A stretch of 64,000 nucleotides of DNA from Serratia inhibens (GTDB lineage Bacteria; Pseudomonadota; Gammaproteobacteria; Enterobacterales; Enterobacteriaceae): assembly GCF_003591175.1 (NCBI RefSeq), contig NZ_QYYG01000008.1, forward strand, positions 1-64,000, written 5' to 3'. The position numbers and the translations under genes were made by a program. Within the stretch, counting starts at the first letter, position 1; every line of letters begins with the position of its first letter. This document shows positions 32,313 to 42,281 of the stretch, piece by piece. The notes beneath the pieces are model-generated. The model saw only the letters and a program-made list of their open reading frames with translations. It searched no databases and was not told the DNA's origin.

Positions 32313-33839
32313 TTACTTTTTACGGCCGCCCATGATCGAACCCAGCACGCCGCGCAGGATCTGGCGGCCGAGATCGCGCGCCATGCTCTTGGCGGCGGTC
32401 TGGACAATACCGTCGCGCTTGCCGCCGCGCGGGCCGGTGGAGCCGAACAGAATTTCGTTCAGGCCGCCCATCAGGCCACCGCCCGCCTGCTGCTGCGCCT
32501 GCGGTTGTTGCGCCGATTGGCCCGGCTGCGGGCTGCCGACGGTGGCGAACCCTTCCGACGACAGCTTCTCATAAGCCGATTCGCGATCGACCATATCCTC
32601 GTAGCGGCCATACAGCGGTGACTTGTTAATTGCGCTGTTTAGCCCTTCAGCCCCCAGCATGCCCATTTTGGACTCCGGCGCGATCACCATCGCACGCTCC
32701 ACCACGTTAGGCCGCCCTTTCTCGTCGAGGAATGACACCAGCGCCTCGCCCACGCCCAGTTCGGTGATCGCCGTTTCCGCGTCGAAAGCCGGGTTGGCGC
32801 GCAGGGTTTGCGCTGCGGCTTTCACCGCTTTCTGATCGCGAGGGGTAAAGGCGCGCAGGGCATGCTGCACGCGGTTGCCCAACTGACCAAGCACGCTGTC
32901 CGGGATATCCAACGGGTTTTGGGTGACAAAATAGATGCCGACGCCTTTGGAGCGGATCAGGCGCACCACCTGCTCGATTTTGGTCAGCAGCGCTGCCGGC
33001 GCATCGTTGAACAGCAGGTGCGCTTCGTCGAAGAAGAACACCAGTTTCGGCTGTTCCGGGTCGCCCACTTCCGGCAGGTGTTCGAACAATTCGGCCAGCA
33101 GCCACAGCAGGAACACCGAATACAGCTTCGGTTGATTGATCAGCTTGTCCGCCGCCAGCAGGTTAATGATGCCATGGCCGTTGGCGTCGGTTTTCATCAG
33201 GTCGTTGATGTCCAGCATCGGCTCGCCGAAGAACTGATTGGCGCCCTGCTCCTCCAGCGTGAGCAGGCCGCGCTGAATAGCGCCGACCGAGGCGGAAGAG
33301 ATATTGCCGTACTGGGTCTGGAACTGTTTGGCGTTGTCGCCCACGTATTGCACCATGGCACGCAGGTCTTTCATGTCCAGCAACAACAGCCCATTGTCGT
33401 CGGCGATTTTGAATACCAGTTGCAGCACGCCGCTTTGCACATCGTTCAGATCCAGCAAGCGCCCTAACAGCAGCGGCCCCAGATCGGAAACGGTCGCACG
33501 GATCGGGTGGCCCTTCTCGCCATAGATATCCCAGGGAATGATGGTGCAGGCCTGTGGCTGCCAGTCGCTAACCCCAATCGCCGACAGACGCGCTTGCAGC
33601 TTTTCGGAGGGCACGCCTTCGGTGCCGATCCCCGACAGATCGCCCTTCACGTCCGACAAGAACACCGGTACGCCGATACGCGAAAACTGCTCGGCCATTC
33701 TTTGCAGCGTCACGGTTTTACCGGTCCCGGTCGCGCCGGTAATCAGGCCATGGCGATTCGCCAAAGCGGGCAGGATCGCCAGATCCTGTACCGGTTTCCC
33801 GTCCTTCATCGCTTTGGCGATAATCCGTGCTTCACTCAT
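32313..33839 (-). CDS. yjgR: YjgR family HerA-like P-loop ATPase (DUF853)
   Basis: The start at 33839 ([20 protein letters not shown]) gives 508 residues. It is a P-loop NTPase with Walker A GATGTGKT (residues 35-42) and Walker [11 protein letters not shown]; low-complexity Q/P/G stretches precede the end [18 protein letters not shown]. coli YjgR is the nearest named relative; function is unproven. Its position between pabA and ppiA differs from E. coli. An orphan terminator lies upstream. Confidence 0.88.
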   Translation of the reverse strand: MSEARIIAKAMKDGKPVQDLAILPALANRHGLITGATGTGKTVTLQRMAEQFSRIGVPVFLSDVKGDLSGIGTEGVPSEKLQARLSAIGVSDWQPQACTIIPWDIYGEKGHPIRATVSDLGPLLLGRLLDLNDVQSGVLQLVFKIADDNGLLLLDMKDLRAMVQYVGDNAKQFQTQYGNISSASVGAIQRGLLTLEEQGANQFFGEPMLDINDLMKTDANGHGIINLLAADKLINQPKLYSVFLLWLLAELFEHLPEVGDPEQPKLVFFFDEAHLLFNDAPAALLTKIEQVVRLIRSKGVGIYFVTQNPLDIPDSVLGQLGNRVQHALRAFTPRDQKAVKAAAQTLRANPAFDAETAITELGVGEALVSFLDEKGRPNVVERAMVIAPESKMGMLGAEGLNSAINKSPLYGRYEDMVDRESAYEKLSSEGFATVGSPQPGQSAQQPQAQQQAGGGLMGGLNEILFGSTGPRGGKRDGIVQTAAKSMARDLGRQILRGVLGSIMGGRKK

Positions 33840-33929
33840 TTTCTTTTCCTTTGACGCTGACCCGGCGCGAAAAGCGCCTGTTGATGTCAATAAAGCTATA
33901 AGCGCGGCGTAACCCCGTCAAGGACAAAC

Positions 33930-33953
33930 AAAAAGGGCGTCATCAAGACGCCC
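33930..33953 (-). terminator. Minus-strand terminator between yjgR and the toxin-antitoxin pair
   Basis: GGGCGTC (33935-33941) and GACGCCC (33947-33953) form a 7-bp stem; on the minus strand it is followed by TTTTTG. It would stop transcripts coming leftward from btsSR through the antitoxin region before they enter yjgR. Confidence 0.75.
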
Positions 33954-34068
33954 ATAAAGCCAATAATTTCAGAATCTGCTGATCCTCGTACTGGCAGTTT
34001 CTACCTGCTTGAACAATAAGCCACCGGTGATATAGTAAGATTTACGTTGTATATACGAGGTCATTATC

Positions 34069-34338
34069 ATGTCTGAATCTACCGTGGTTATCCGAGTGGA
34101 TGAGGAATTAAAAATCGCCTTTGCCAGCGCTGCCAAAGCAGCTGATCGCACCGCATCTCAGTTGCTGCGTGATTTCATGCGTGATTTTGTCAGTCGGCAA
34201 ACTCATCAGAAAGAGTATGAGCAGTGGCTACAGGAAAAAGTGGATTTGAGCCGTAAAGCGCTTAATGAAGGAAAAATCACTGATAATGAAGCAGTTGAGG
34301 CCTACTTCGCTGAACGCAGGTCAAAACTGATAAGGTAA
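34069..34338 (+). CDS. Ribbon-helix-helix antitoxin
   Basis: The 89-residue acidic protein has an N-terminal RHH pattern (STVVIRVDEELKIAFASAAK, then DRTASQLLRDFMRDFV) resembling RelB/DinJ/ParD-type antitoxins, and a C-terminal charged tail that would wrap the toxin. GAGG precedes the ATG, and GTATATAC (34042-34049), a small palindrome just upstream, could be its operator. The toxin gene begins 17 bp downstream. Base composition is AT-richer than the neighbours, suggesting acquisition. Confidence 0.82.
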   Translation: MSESTVVIRVDEELKIAFASAAKAADRTASQLLRDFMRDFVSRQTHQKEYEQWLQEKVDLSRKALNEGKITDNEAVEAYFAERRSKLIR

Positions 34339-34355
34339 TGCGATAAGGAAATATC

Positions 34356-34634
34356 GTGACACTCAAGTGGACGGAACCCGCGATTGCCGATCGTATGGCA
34401 ATTTATGATTACCTGGAAACAAAGAATCCGGCCACAGCTATAGAAATTGATAGCTTGATTTCGGCAGATGCGACACGACTCTCACAAAACCCATCCAGTG
34501 GAAAACCAGGCCGAGTGCCCGGTACGCGTGAAATGGTTATTCATCATTCCTATTTTCTGGTTTATGAATTAATCAACGGATTAATCATTATGCTGGCCGT
34601 AGTTCATGCCCGCCGTCAGTGGCCCGCCAATTAA
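34356..34634 (+). CDS. RelE/ParE family toxin
   Basis: The GTG start at 34356 gives 92 residues (TLKWTEPAIADRMAIYDYLE), with the RelE/ParE fold and conserved GKPGRVPGTREMVIHHSYFL and end HARRQWP. Whether it cuts mRNA or poisons gyrase cannot be decided. It forms a type II pair with the preceding antitoxin. Its stop directly abuts the stop of btsR on the other strand (34635). Confidence 0.84.
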   Translation: MTLKWTEPAIADRMAIYDYLETKNPATAIEIDSLISADATRLSQNPSSGKPGRVPGTREMVIHHSYFLVYELINGLIIMLAVVHARRQWPAN

Positions 34635-35360
34635 TCATCCCCGCAGCCCCAGCTCTTCCTTCAGGGCTTTCAGGTAGCGACGGCTGACCGGCACCGGTTC
34701 ACCGGCCGGCATGATCATCTCCGCCGCACCGCTGTCCTCGAAGCGAATTTCGCGCACCTGCTCCAGATTGACCAGATACTGGCGGTGGCAGCGCACCAGC
34801 GGCGTACGGAGCTCCAGCGTCCGCAGCGTCAGCTCGGTGAAACACTCCATGCCGTCATTGCGCACCACAAATACCCCGCTCAACCGCGAACGGACAGCCA
34901 CCACCTCGTCAAAACGCAGCAGGTAGATGCGGCTGTGGCCGGTGCAGGGAATGTATTTCAGATAGCCGGCACTCTCATCCAGTGCGGCGACATTCTGCTG
35001 CCCACGGTGCTGCTGCAGGCGCTGCAGCGTTTTGCTCAACCGCTTCGGCTCCGCCGGTTTCAGCAGATAATCAAACGCATGTTCTTCAAAAGCCTGCACC
35101 GCGTACTCGTCGTAGGCGGTCAGGAATACGATATGCGGCATGCGGTTGGGATCGAGCATCCCCACCATCTCCAGCCCGGTGATGCGCGGCATCTGAATAT
35201 CCAGGAACACCACGTCCGGCTGCAGACGGTGGATCCCACTGATGGCTTCTATCGCGTTGGCGCATTCGCCGACGATGCAGATGCCGTCTTCCGCCTCCAG
35301 TAAATGCCGCAGGTTATCGCGTGCGGAAGGTTCGTCATCGACAATCAGTACGTTTAACAT
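34635..35360 (-). CDS. btsR: LytTR response regulator BtsR (YehT)
   Basis: The 241-residue protein has a receiver domain ([20 protein letters not shown]; phosphoacceptor Asp54 in [11 protein letters not shown]) and a C-terminal LytTR DNA-binding domain (about 137-239). E. coli BtsR activates the pyruvate transporter btsT. Its ATG overlaps the btsS stop. The convergent toxin gene touches its 3' end. Confidence 0.94.
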   Translation of the reverse strand: MLNVLIVDDEPSARDNLRHLLEAEDGICIVGECANAIEAISGIHRLQPDVVFLDIQMPRITGLEMVGMLDPNRMPHIVFLTAYDEYAVQAFEEHAFDYLLKPAEPKRLSKTLQRLQQHRGQQNVAALDESAGYLKYIPCTGHSRIYLLRFDEVVAVRSRLSGVFVVRNDGMECFTELTLRTLELRTPLVRCHRQYLVNLEQVREIRFEDSGAAEMIMPAGEPVPVSRRYLKALKEELGLRG

Positions 35361-37045
35361 CAGGCAACCCTCGCCAGCGGTACGTTGAGCGTAATGCGGG
35401 TGAATGTTTGCGGCTCGCAGGCTACCTGAACGCCATAACCGTCGCCGTAGCGTACGCGTATACGCTTATCCACCAGGTTCATCCCCAGCCCGCTGTTGTT
35501 CGGCTGCGGCTGGAACAAGCCAGCGTTATCAGTCACTTGCAGCAGCAGGCACGCCCCCTCGCGCCGCGCACCGATATCAATCCGTCCCACGCCCAACAGT
35601 TGCGACGTGCCGTGCTTGATGGCGTTCTCGACGATCGGTTGCAGCGAAAAGGCCGGCAACCGCACCGCCAACAGTTCTGCCGGCAGCGAAACCGCGATCT
35701 CCAGCCGATCGGCAAAACGCGCCTGCTCAATTTGCAGGTAGGCGTTCACGTGTTCAAGCTCGTCCGCCAGGCTGACCTCGTCATCCGAACGTTTCAGGTT
35801 TTTGCGGAAAAAGGTGGAAAGATACTGCACCAGCTCACAGGCCCGTTCGCCATCACGCCGGATCACCGCCACCAGCGTATTCAGGGCGTTAAACAGGAAG
35901 TGCGGGTTAACCTGTGCATGCAGCAGCTTGATTTCGGACTGCGCCAGCAGCTGTTTATGGCGCTCATACTGCCCGGCCATAATCTGCGCGGACAACAGGC
36001 TGGCGATACCCTCGCCCAGCGTACGATTGATGGTGCTGAACAACCGACTTTTGGGCTCGTACAGCTTGATGGTGCCGATCACCCGCTGATTCTCGCCGCG
36101 CAGCGGGATCACCAGGGTCGAACCCAGCTTGCAGTTGGGGTTGATCGAGCAGCAGTAGGAAAGCTCGTTACCGTCGGCGTACACCACTTCGTTGTTATCG
36201 ATAGCGCGGTGCGAATGCCCCGATGAGATCGGCGTGCCCGGCAAATGGTGGTCATCGCCAATGCCGATAAACGCCAGCAGCTTCTCGCGATCGGTTATCG
36301 CCACCGCGCCAATGCCCAGTTCCTGATAGATCACCCGCGCCACCTTCATGCTGTTTTCCTGATCGAACCCCTGCCGCAGAATACCTTCGGTGCGTTCGGC
36401 AATCTTCAGCGCCTTGGCGGAAAACGCGCTGGTGTATTTCTCGAACATCGCCCGCCGGTCCAGCAGGATTTGCATGAACATCGCCGCCCCCAGGGTATTG
36501 GCGATCAACATCGGCAAGGCAATGTGCTCCACCAGCCGCAGCGCCTCGTCGAAAGGCCGCGCAATCGCCAGAATAATCGCCATCTGCAACACTTCGGTGA
36601 CCAACGCCACGCCGGCGACAAACAACGGATTAAACAGCAGGTCGATACGTCTGTGACGCATGGCGATGCTGTGTACCAGCCCGCCGACCAACCCTTCCGC
36701 TACCGTGGATACCGCGCAGGCAATGTCGGTCATGCCGCCCAGCGTATAACGGTGCAGACCTCCGGTCAGCCCCACCAGAAAACCGACCGAAGGCCCGCCC
36801 AGCAGGCCCCCCAGCACGGCGCCGATGGCGCGGGTATTGGCTATCGAGCCTTCGACGTGCAGGCCGAAATAGGTGCCCATGATGCAGAACACCGAGAAGA
36901 TGAGGTAGCACAACAATTTATGCGGCAGCCGGATGGTCACCTGCGTCAGAGGAATAAATAGCGGGGTTTTGCTCAGCAAATAAGCAATGACAAGATAAAC
37001 GCACATCTGCTGCAACAACAGCAGAACCTGGGTAAATTCAAACAT
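35360..37045 (-). CDS. btsS: LytS-type sensor histidine kinase BtsS (YehU)
   Basis: The 561-residue protein equals E. coli BtsS in length. Six or seven N-terminal helices form a 5TMR-LYT module ([20 protein letters not shown]), then a GAF-like region (about 225-355), and a HisKA_7TM/LytS kinase with the phospho-histidine in [15 protein letters not shown] and a C-terminal HATPase. BtsS senses extracellular pyruvate in E. coli. It is co-transcribed with btsR. Confidence 0.95.
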   Translation of the reverse strand: MFEFTQVLLLLQQMCVYLVIAYLLSKTPLFIPLTQVTIRLPHKLLCYLIFSVFCIMGTYFGLHVEGSIANTRAIGAVLGGLLGGPSVGFLVGLTGGLHRYTLGGMTDIACAVSTVAEGLVGGLVHSIAMRHRRIDLLFNPLFVAGVALVTEVLQMAIILAIARPFDEALRLVEHIALPMLIANTLGAAMFMQILLDRRAMFEKYTSAFSAKALKIAERTEGILRQGFDQENSMKVARVIYQELGIGAVAITDREKLLAFIGIGDDHHLPGTPISSGHSHRAIDNNEVVYADGNELSYCCSINPNCKLGSTLVIPLRGENQRVIGTIKLYEPKSRLFSTINRTLGEGIASLLSAQIMAGQYERHKQLLAQSEIKLLHAQVNPHFLFNALNTLVAVIRRDGERACELVQYLSTFFRKNLKRSDDEVSLADELEHVNAYLQIEQARFADRLEIAVSLPAELLAVRLPAFSLQPIVENAIKHGTSQLLGVGRIDIGARREGACLLLQVTDNAGLFQPQPNNSGLGMNLVDKRIRVRYGDGYGVQVACEPQTFTRITLNVPLARVA

Positions 37046-37204
37046 GGCAGCCGCTCATTCCGAGAGAAAACAAAGGCAAAACGCCGGGTTTCCGGTCTGA
37101 TTATAAGCGGGCTATTAAAACATGCGGCGGGGAAGAAAACAGTGATGCAGGCAAAGCTTCGGAAGGAAGGAATGGCCGACCCCGGCGGGATCGGCGCAAA
37201 AAAT

Positions 37205-37774
37205 TTATGGCAGCACTTTGGCTGACAAGATGACGATAGGCTTGCTCGGCACATTCTGGTACGGGCCCACATTGCCGGTCGGCGCCTGGGAAATTTTGTC
37301 CACCACGTCCATACCCTTAACCACTTTACCGAATACCGCATAACCGAAGTCGCGCTGGCCGTGATCCAGGAAGGCGTTATCCGCCACGTTCAGGAAGAAC
37401 TGGCTGGTGGCGCTGTCTTTATCGGCAGTACGCGCCATCGAGATGGTGCCGCGCAGATTGCGCAGGCCGTTATCGGCTTCGTTCTTGATTGGCGCGTTAG
37501 TGGTTTTTTGCTGCATATCCGCAGTAAAACCGCCGCCCTGAACCATAAAGCCCGGGATCACGCGGTGGAAAACGGTGTTGTTGTAATAGCCGCTGTTCAC
37601 GTAGTCGACGAAGTTCTTGGTGGAAACCGGAGCCTTCTGACTGTCGAGCGCCAATTCGATATTCCCTGCCGAGGTGGTCAGCATGACATGAGTTTCACCG
37701 GCGGCGAGCGCAGCGGGTGTCATTGCTGTCAGGGAACACAGCGCAACGAAGGTCACTAAAGTACGTTTGAACAT
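37205..37774 (-). CDS. ppiA: Periplasmic cyclophilin-type prolyl isomerase A
   Basis: The start at 37774 ([20 protein letters not shown]) gives 189 residues with a signal peptide cleaved near ALAAG. The cyclophilin domain has [12 protein letters not shown] and [16 protein letters not shown]. It catalyses prolyl isomerisation in the periplasm. It lies between btsS and the divergent IIA-GH4 cluster; in E. coli it is next to yhfG-fic and tsgA. Confidence 0.95.
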   Translation of the reverse strand: MFKRTLVTFVALCSLTAMTPAALAAGETHVMLTTSAGNIELALDSQKAPVSTKNFVDYVNSGYYNNTVFHRVIPGFMVQGGGFTADMQQKTTNAPIKNEADNGLRNLRGTISMARTADKDSATSQFFLNVADNAFLDHGQRDFGYAVFGKVVKGMDVVDKISQAPTGNVGPYQNVPSKPIVILSAKVLP

Positions 37775-38116
37775 TAACGGGTCCTTTCTCTGAGAGACAA
37801 ACAACGGAAAAGCGCTTTGATTCTAAAGAGCTGTACCTGCGAGTGCCAGCCATTTACCTATATTTACGCAATTGAGGGGGCATATCTTGGCCAGCCGCAG
37901 TTTTTACTGCCAAAAGTATGATCGCCGATACCCTTTTTGCCAACTGCATCACGCCTTTTTTGCCCTTTTCACACCTTCGTCGTTTTTTGCGACACAACTC
38001 CCGGTTTAGTTCTCGATTCCCGTTACTCTAGACAAATGAGAGCGCTCTCATTTTAGAGAGACCGAGTTAACGCAGGTCCGCCGGCACCGCTGTCGCGCGA
38101 TAACAGGAGAAATAAC
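37775..38116. other. ppiA to IIA-gene divergent region
   Basis: This 342-bp stretch holds the 20-bp palindromic operator at 38034-38053. I see no gene or repeat in the rest; the ppiA promoter must lie here but I could not fix it. Confidence 0.5.
38034..38053. promoter_or_regulatory. Perfect 20-bp palindromic operator of the IIA-GH4 cluster
   Basis: AAATGAGAGCGCTCTCATTT is perfectly self-complementary with a central GC pair, the form of LacI/GalR operators. It lies 64-83 bp upstream of the IIA gene, and a LacI-type regulator is the third gene of the cluster. Confidence 0.8.
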
Positions 38117-38467
38117 GTGAGTGAATTGATGACTGAAATCAGCCCCGATTTTGAAAGCACCATCATGGAACTGTTGGTGTTCTCCGGTGGTGCCCGCAGC
38201 AGTGCCCTGATGGCGTTGCAACAAGCGCGTGCCGGGGACTTTACCGCTTCAGCCAAACACATGGCCGAATCGAAACAGTCGGTGAAAAAGGCGCATCTTA
38301 TCCAGACCCAGTTGATCGGCCTGGATGAAGGCTGCGGCAAACTGGCCATCAACCTGATTACCGTACATGCTCAAGACCACCTGATGAACGCCATGGTGAT
38401 CCAGGATCTGGCGGACGACATGATTGAACTTTACCGCCGTCAGGCACTGTTGGAGACTCGCGCATGA
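38117..38467 (+). CDS. PTS lactose/cellobiose-type IIA component
   Basis: The GTG start at 38117 has AGGAGA 6 nt upstream and gives 116 residues, the length of ChbA. The IIA-lac/cel fold is shown by SGGARSSALMALQQARAGDF and VHAQDHLMNAMV, whose first histidine is the probable phosphorylation site. It overlaps the GH4 gene by 4 bp. No IIB or IIC gene accompanies it, so it must work with components encoded elsewhere. Confidence 0.9.
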   Translation: MSELMTEISPDFESTIMELLVFSGGARSSALMALQQARAGDFTASAKHMAESKQSVKKAHLIQTQLIGLDEGCGKLAINLITVHAQDHLMNAMVIQDLADDMIELYRRQALLETRA

Positions 38468-39771
38468 ATTCGTTGAAAATCGCCGTTATCGGCGGCGGCA
38501 GCAGCTATACGCCAGAGTTGGTCGATGGGTTGATCCAACGCATCGAAGAACTGCCGGTGACCGAATTGGCGCTGGTAGACGTTGAACCGGGCCGCGAGAA
38601 GGTAGAGATCATCGCCGCGCTGACCCGCCGCATGCTGGCGCGCAATGGGCTGGAACAGGTGAAGGTCAGCGTGCATTTTGAGCTGGATGACGCCATTCGC
38701 AACGCCCATTTCGTCCTGACCCAGTTTCGCATCGGCCAGTTGCCGGCGCGCGCCGCCGACGAACGTCTCGGCCTGAAATACGATTTGATCGGCCAGGAAA
38801 CTACCGGCGTGGGCGGCTTCGCCAAAGCGCTGCGCACCATCCCGGTCATGCTGGATATTGCGCGCAGAGTGGAAAAACTGGCGCCGGACGCCTGGATCAT
38901 TAACTTCACCAACCCGGCAGGCATCGTCACCGAAGCGGTCTCCCGCTACACCAAAGCGAAAATTATCGGCCTGTGCAACGTGCCAATCAGCATGCACCAC
39001 ATGATCGCCACTATGCTAAAAAGCCCCTATGAAGACGTGCAGCTGCAGTTCGCCGGGCTGAACCACATGGTGTGGGTACATCAGGTGCTGCAAAACGGCC
39101 ATGACGTGACCGCCAGGGTGATCGACATGCTGTGCGACGGTGCAGCGCTGACCATGAACAACATCAAGGAAGAGCCTTGGCAACCGGACTTCCTGCGCGC
39201 CGTAGGTGCTATCCCCTGCCCGTATCATCGTTATTTCTACCAGACCAAAGAGATGCTGGCCGAAGAAGTGACCGCGGCGGCCGAGCGCGGCACCCGTGCC
39301 GAACAGGTGATGAAGGTAGAGAAAGAGCTGTTTGAGCTGTATGCCGATCCTCAGCTCGACAGCAAGCCTGAACAGCTGAGTTTTCGCGGTGGATCATACT
39401 ATTCGGAAGTGGCGCTGGAGCTGATTCGTGCGATCCATAATAATCTCGGTACGCAATTAGTCGTCAATACCGCAAACCGGGGCGCCATTCGCGGCTTACC
39501 GGACGATGCCGTGATAGAAATCAACTGTATCGTCGATGCGCAAGGTGCGCACCCGCTGACCTTCGGCACGCTGCCGGACGCCATGCACGCACTGACCCAG
39601 CAGGTGAAGGCCTATGAGCGCCTGACCATCGAAGCCGCAGTGCATGGCGATCGCCGCAGCGGGCTGCTGGCGCTGGTCACCAACCCGCTGGTGGCCAATG
39701 CCAACGTAGCGCAACCGCTGCTGGAAGACGTGCTGGCGGTGAATGCGCCTTATCTGCCGCAGTTTAAATAA
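38464..39771 (+). CDS. Glycoside hydrolase family 4 6-phospho-beta-glucosidase
   Basis: The 435-residue protein starts MNSLKIAVIGGGSSYTPELV, with an NAD-binding glycine-rich motif at the N terminus, NFTNPAGIVTEAV, and the metal-binding Cys-His segment GLCNVPISMHHM. GH4 enzymes need NAD+ and Mn2+ and cleave phosphorylated disaccharides by an oxidation-elimination route; CelF/ChbF and LicH are close relatives. It follows the IIA gene (ATGA overlap) and precedes a LacI regulator. Confidence 0.92.
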   Translation: MNSLKIAVIGGGSSYTPELVDGLIQRIEELPVTELALVDVEPGREKVEIIAALTRRMLARNGLEQVKVSVHFELDDAIRNAHFVLTQFRIGQLPARAADERLGLKYDLIGQETTGVGGFAKALRTIPVMLDIARRVEKLAPDAWIINFTNPAGIVTEAVSRYTKAKIIGLCNVPISMHHMIATMLKSPYEDVQLQFAGLNHMVWVHQVLQNGHDVTARVIDMLCDGAALTMNNIKEEPWQPDFLRAVGAIPCPYHRYFYQTKEMLAEEVTAAAERGTRAEQVMKVEKELFELYADPQLDSKPEQLSFRGGSYYSEVALELIRAIHNNLGTQLVVNTANRGAIRGLPDDAVIEINCIVDAQGAHPLTFGTLPDAMHALTQQVKAYERLTIEAAVHGDRRSGLLALVTNPLVANANVAQPLLEDVLAVNAPYLPQFK

Positions 39772-39867
39772 CCGTCTGACGGGACGCGGTTGCTGATACA
39801 TTGCTATACCTATATGCAGGGGTTCGGTACGCCGAACCCGGTTCAAGCCGTAATCAGGAGTCGGATG

Positions 39868-40848
39868 ATGGTGACACTGGAAGATGTCGCAGCTTTGGCG
39901 GGCGTGTCCCGCGCCACCGTGTCACGCGTAGTGAATGGCGATACCAACGTTAAAGCGCCGACCCGCGAGAAGGTTGAACGGGCGGTAGCTCAACTCGGCT
40001 ATACCCCCAATCCCGCCGCCCGCGCGCTGGCTTCCAGCCACAGCAATACGCTGGGCCTGGTCACCACCTCGTATCGCGGCGGTTTCTTCGGCGCGCTGAT
40101 GGACTTTGTGCAAACCGAGGCGGAATCCCAGGGTAAACAACTGCTGGTGACCCAGGGCCGCAACAGTGCGGAAAACGAATGGCGGGCGATCCAGCGGCTG
40201 TTCAGCCTGCGCTGTGACGGAGTGATCCTGCATGTGCGTTTCCTCAGCGACGATCAACTGCGCCAATTGGCGGCGGAGCAACGCTGCTTTGTGCTGCTCG
40301 ATCGCCTGGTGCCCGGTCTGGAAGACCGCTGTGTCACCTTTGATCACCCGCTCGCCAGCCGCATGGCGACGCAGCAGTTGATCGATGCCGGCCACCGGCG
40401 CATTGCCTGCATCAGCGGCCCAAGCGAACGGGCTTCCAGCCGGCTGCGGCTGCAGGGTTTCGAACAGGCGATGCAGGCCGCGCATATCAAGCCGCTGGCC
40501 TGCGTGGAAGGCGTTTACGACCTGGAGAGCGGCTACCGCTGCACCGACCGGCTGCTGCAACTGCAAACCTTGCCTACCGCCATTTACTGCTGTAACGAAG
40601 AGATGGCCATCGGCGCATTGTTGGCGCTCAACGAGCACCGCCTGCGAGTGCCGCAAGATATCTCGCTGATCTGTTACGACAGCGGCGAACGCGCCCCCTT
40701 CGTTCGGCCGGCGCTGAGCAGCGTACATTTTCCGATTACCGAAATGGCGCAATACGCCACGCGGCTGCTGATTGATCCCGCCACGCCGCACATCAGCTTC
40801 GCGCCGACGATCGTCAGCCGCGACTCGATTGTGACGATAAGCAAATAG
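39868..40848 (+). CDS. LacI/GalR family regulator of the GH4 cluster
   Basis: Of two consecutive ATG codons, 39868 sits 7 nt from AGGAG and gives 326 residues (MVTLEDVAALAGVSRATVSR). A LacI helix-turn-helix is followed by a PBP-like sensor domain ending FAPTIVSRDSIVTISK. It is the third gene of the IIA-GH4 unit, 96 bp downstream, and is the obvious candidate to bind the palindrome at 38034. The effector is probably a phospho-disaccharide or its aglycone; this is inference. Confidence 0.88.
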   Translation: MVTLEDVAALAGVSRATVSRVVNGDTNVKAPTREKVERAVAQLGYTPNPAARALASSHSNTLGLVTTSYRGGFFGALMDFVQTEAESQGKQLLVTQGRNSAENEWRAIQRLFSLRCDGVILHVRFLSDDQLRQLAAEQRCFVLLDRLVPGLEDRCVTFDHPLASRMATQQLIDAGHRRIACISGPSERASSRLRLQGFEQAMQAAHIKPLACVEGVYDLESGYRCTDRLLQLQTLPTAIYCCNEEMAIGALLALNEHRLRVPQDISLICYDSGERAPFVRPALSSVHFPITEMAQYATRLLIDPATPHISFAPTIVSRDSIVTISK

Positions 40849-41002
40849 ATCACAAAAAAATTTCACGACCTTTCATTGATTGCATCAAAAAGTCGACAAC
40901 CATCACAAAAACTCCCGTTGTCTGTGCTAGGATCCGCTCCCTGGTGGCCTGATCGGGACTTTTCCGCTTTTACCAGGAAAAGCCAGCGGCCTTAACCCAG
41001 CG

Positions 41003-41068
41003 TTATACCCTATGAATTTCAAATTGCAGCTGGGCGCCCAACTGCGGTCTGAAAGGCGACGGGAATAA
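41003..41068. repeat. 66-bp centred palindromic unit in the tsgA leader
   Basis: The sequence is an imperfect inverted repeat centred on GGGCGCCC (41032-41039): TTAT at 41003 pairs with ATAA at 41065, CCC (41008) with GGG (41061), TTTC (41017) with GAAA (41051), and GCAG (41026) with CTGC (41042). It resembles short palindromic MITE units of enterobacteria. It ends 28 bp before the tsgA start. Confidence 0.68.
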
Positions 41069-41096
41069 TCCTAACAGACATAATCAGGCCCATATA

Positions 41097-42281
41097 ATGA
41101 ATGACAGCAACCGTCTACGGCTTACCTGGATCAGCTATTTTTCTTACGCGCTGACCGGCGCTTTAGTTATCGTCACAGGGATGGTGATGGGGAACATTGC
41201 GGAGTACTTTAATCTGCCGGTTTCCAGCATGAGCAACACCTTTACTTTCCTTAACGCCGGCATCTTGATTTCGATCTTCCTCAACGCCTGGTTGATGGAA
41301 ATCATTCCGCTGAAGCGTCAACTGATGTTTGGCTTTATCCTGATGGTGCTGGCTGTCGCCGGGCTGATGGTGACCAAGAGCCTGACGATGTTCTCCCTGT
41401 GCATGTTTATCCTTGGCGTGGTCAGCGGTATCACCATGTCGATAGGCACCTTCCTGATCACCCATATGTACGCCGGCCGCCAGCGCGGTTCCCGCCTGCT
41501 GTTCACTGACTCCTTCTTCAGCATGGCCGGGATGATCTTCCCGATTGTCGCCGCGATGCTGCTGGCGCGTCAGATCGGCTGGTACTGGGTGTATGCCTGC
41601 ATCGGCCTGCTGTACGTAGGTATCTTTGTGCTGACCCTGTTCTCCGAGTTCCCGGTGCTGGGCAACAAAGGCGCCAATGCCGGCCAGCCGGTAGCAAAAG
41701 AGAAATGGGGCATCGGCGTGCTGTTCCTGTCGATCGCCGCGCTGTGCTATATCCTCGGCCAGTTGGGCTTTATCCAATGGGTGCCGGAATACGCCACCAA
41801 ATCCTTCGGTATGGACCTTGGCCAGGCCGGTAAGCTGGTGAGCGATTTCTGGACTTCGTACATGGTTGGCATGTGGGTGTTCAGCTTTATTCTGCGCTTC
41901 TTTGACTTGCAGCGCATCGTCACTGTTCTGGCCGCTCTGGCGACCGGCGCGATGTACCTGTTCGTCAGCACCGACAATCCGCAACACCTGGGTTACTACA
42001 TTATGGCTCTGGGCTTCGTTTCCAGCGCGATCTACACCACGCTGATCACCCTCGGCTCGCTGCAAACCAAGGTGTCTTCACCGAAGCTGGTTAACTTCAT
42101 CCTGACCTGCGGCACCATCGGCACCATGCTGACCTTCGTGGTCACCGGCCCGATCGTGGCCAAAGGCGGTGCACACGCTGCGCTGACCACCGCCAATGGC
42201 CTGTACCTGGCGGTGTTCGTCATGTGTCTGCTGCTCGGTTTCGTGACCAAGCACCGCAGCCACGGTCACGTGACGCACTAA
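41097..42281 (+). CDS. tsgA: MFS transporter TsgA
   Basis: The 394-residue protein has 12 predicted helices and starts [20 protein letters not shown], matching TsgA. Salmonella tsgA was described as tellurite-, selenite- and nitrite-responsive; the substrate is not established. Its position before the nir operon is conserved. A 66-bp palindrome occupies its leader and a strong terminator follows. Confidence 0.94.
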   Translation: MNDSNRLRLTWISYFSYALTGALVIVTGMVMGNIAEYFNLPVSSMSNTFTFLNAGILISIFLNAWLMEIIPLKRQLMFGFILMVLAVAGLMVTKSLTMFSLCMFILGVVSGITMSIGTFLITHMYAGRQRGSRLLFTDSFFSMAGMIFPIVAAMLLARQIGWYWVYACIGLLYVGIFVLTLFSEFPVLGNKGANAGQPVAKEKWGIGVLFLSIAALCYILGQLGFIQWVPEYATKSFGMDLGQAGKLVSDFWTSYMVGMWVFSFILRFFDLQRIVTVLAALATGAMYLFVSTDNPQHLGYYIMALGFVSSAIYTTLITLGSLQTKVSSPKLVNFILTCGTIGTMLTFVVTGPIVAKGGAHAALTTANGLYLAVFVMCLLLGFVTKHRSHGHVTH

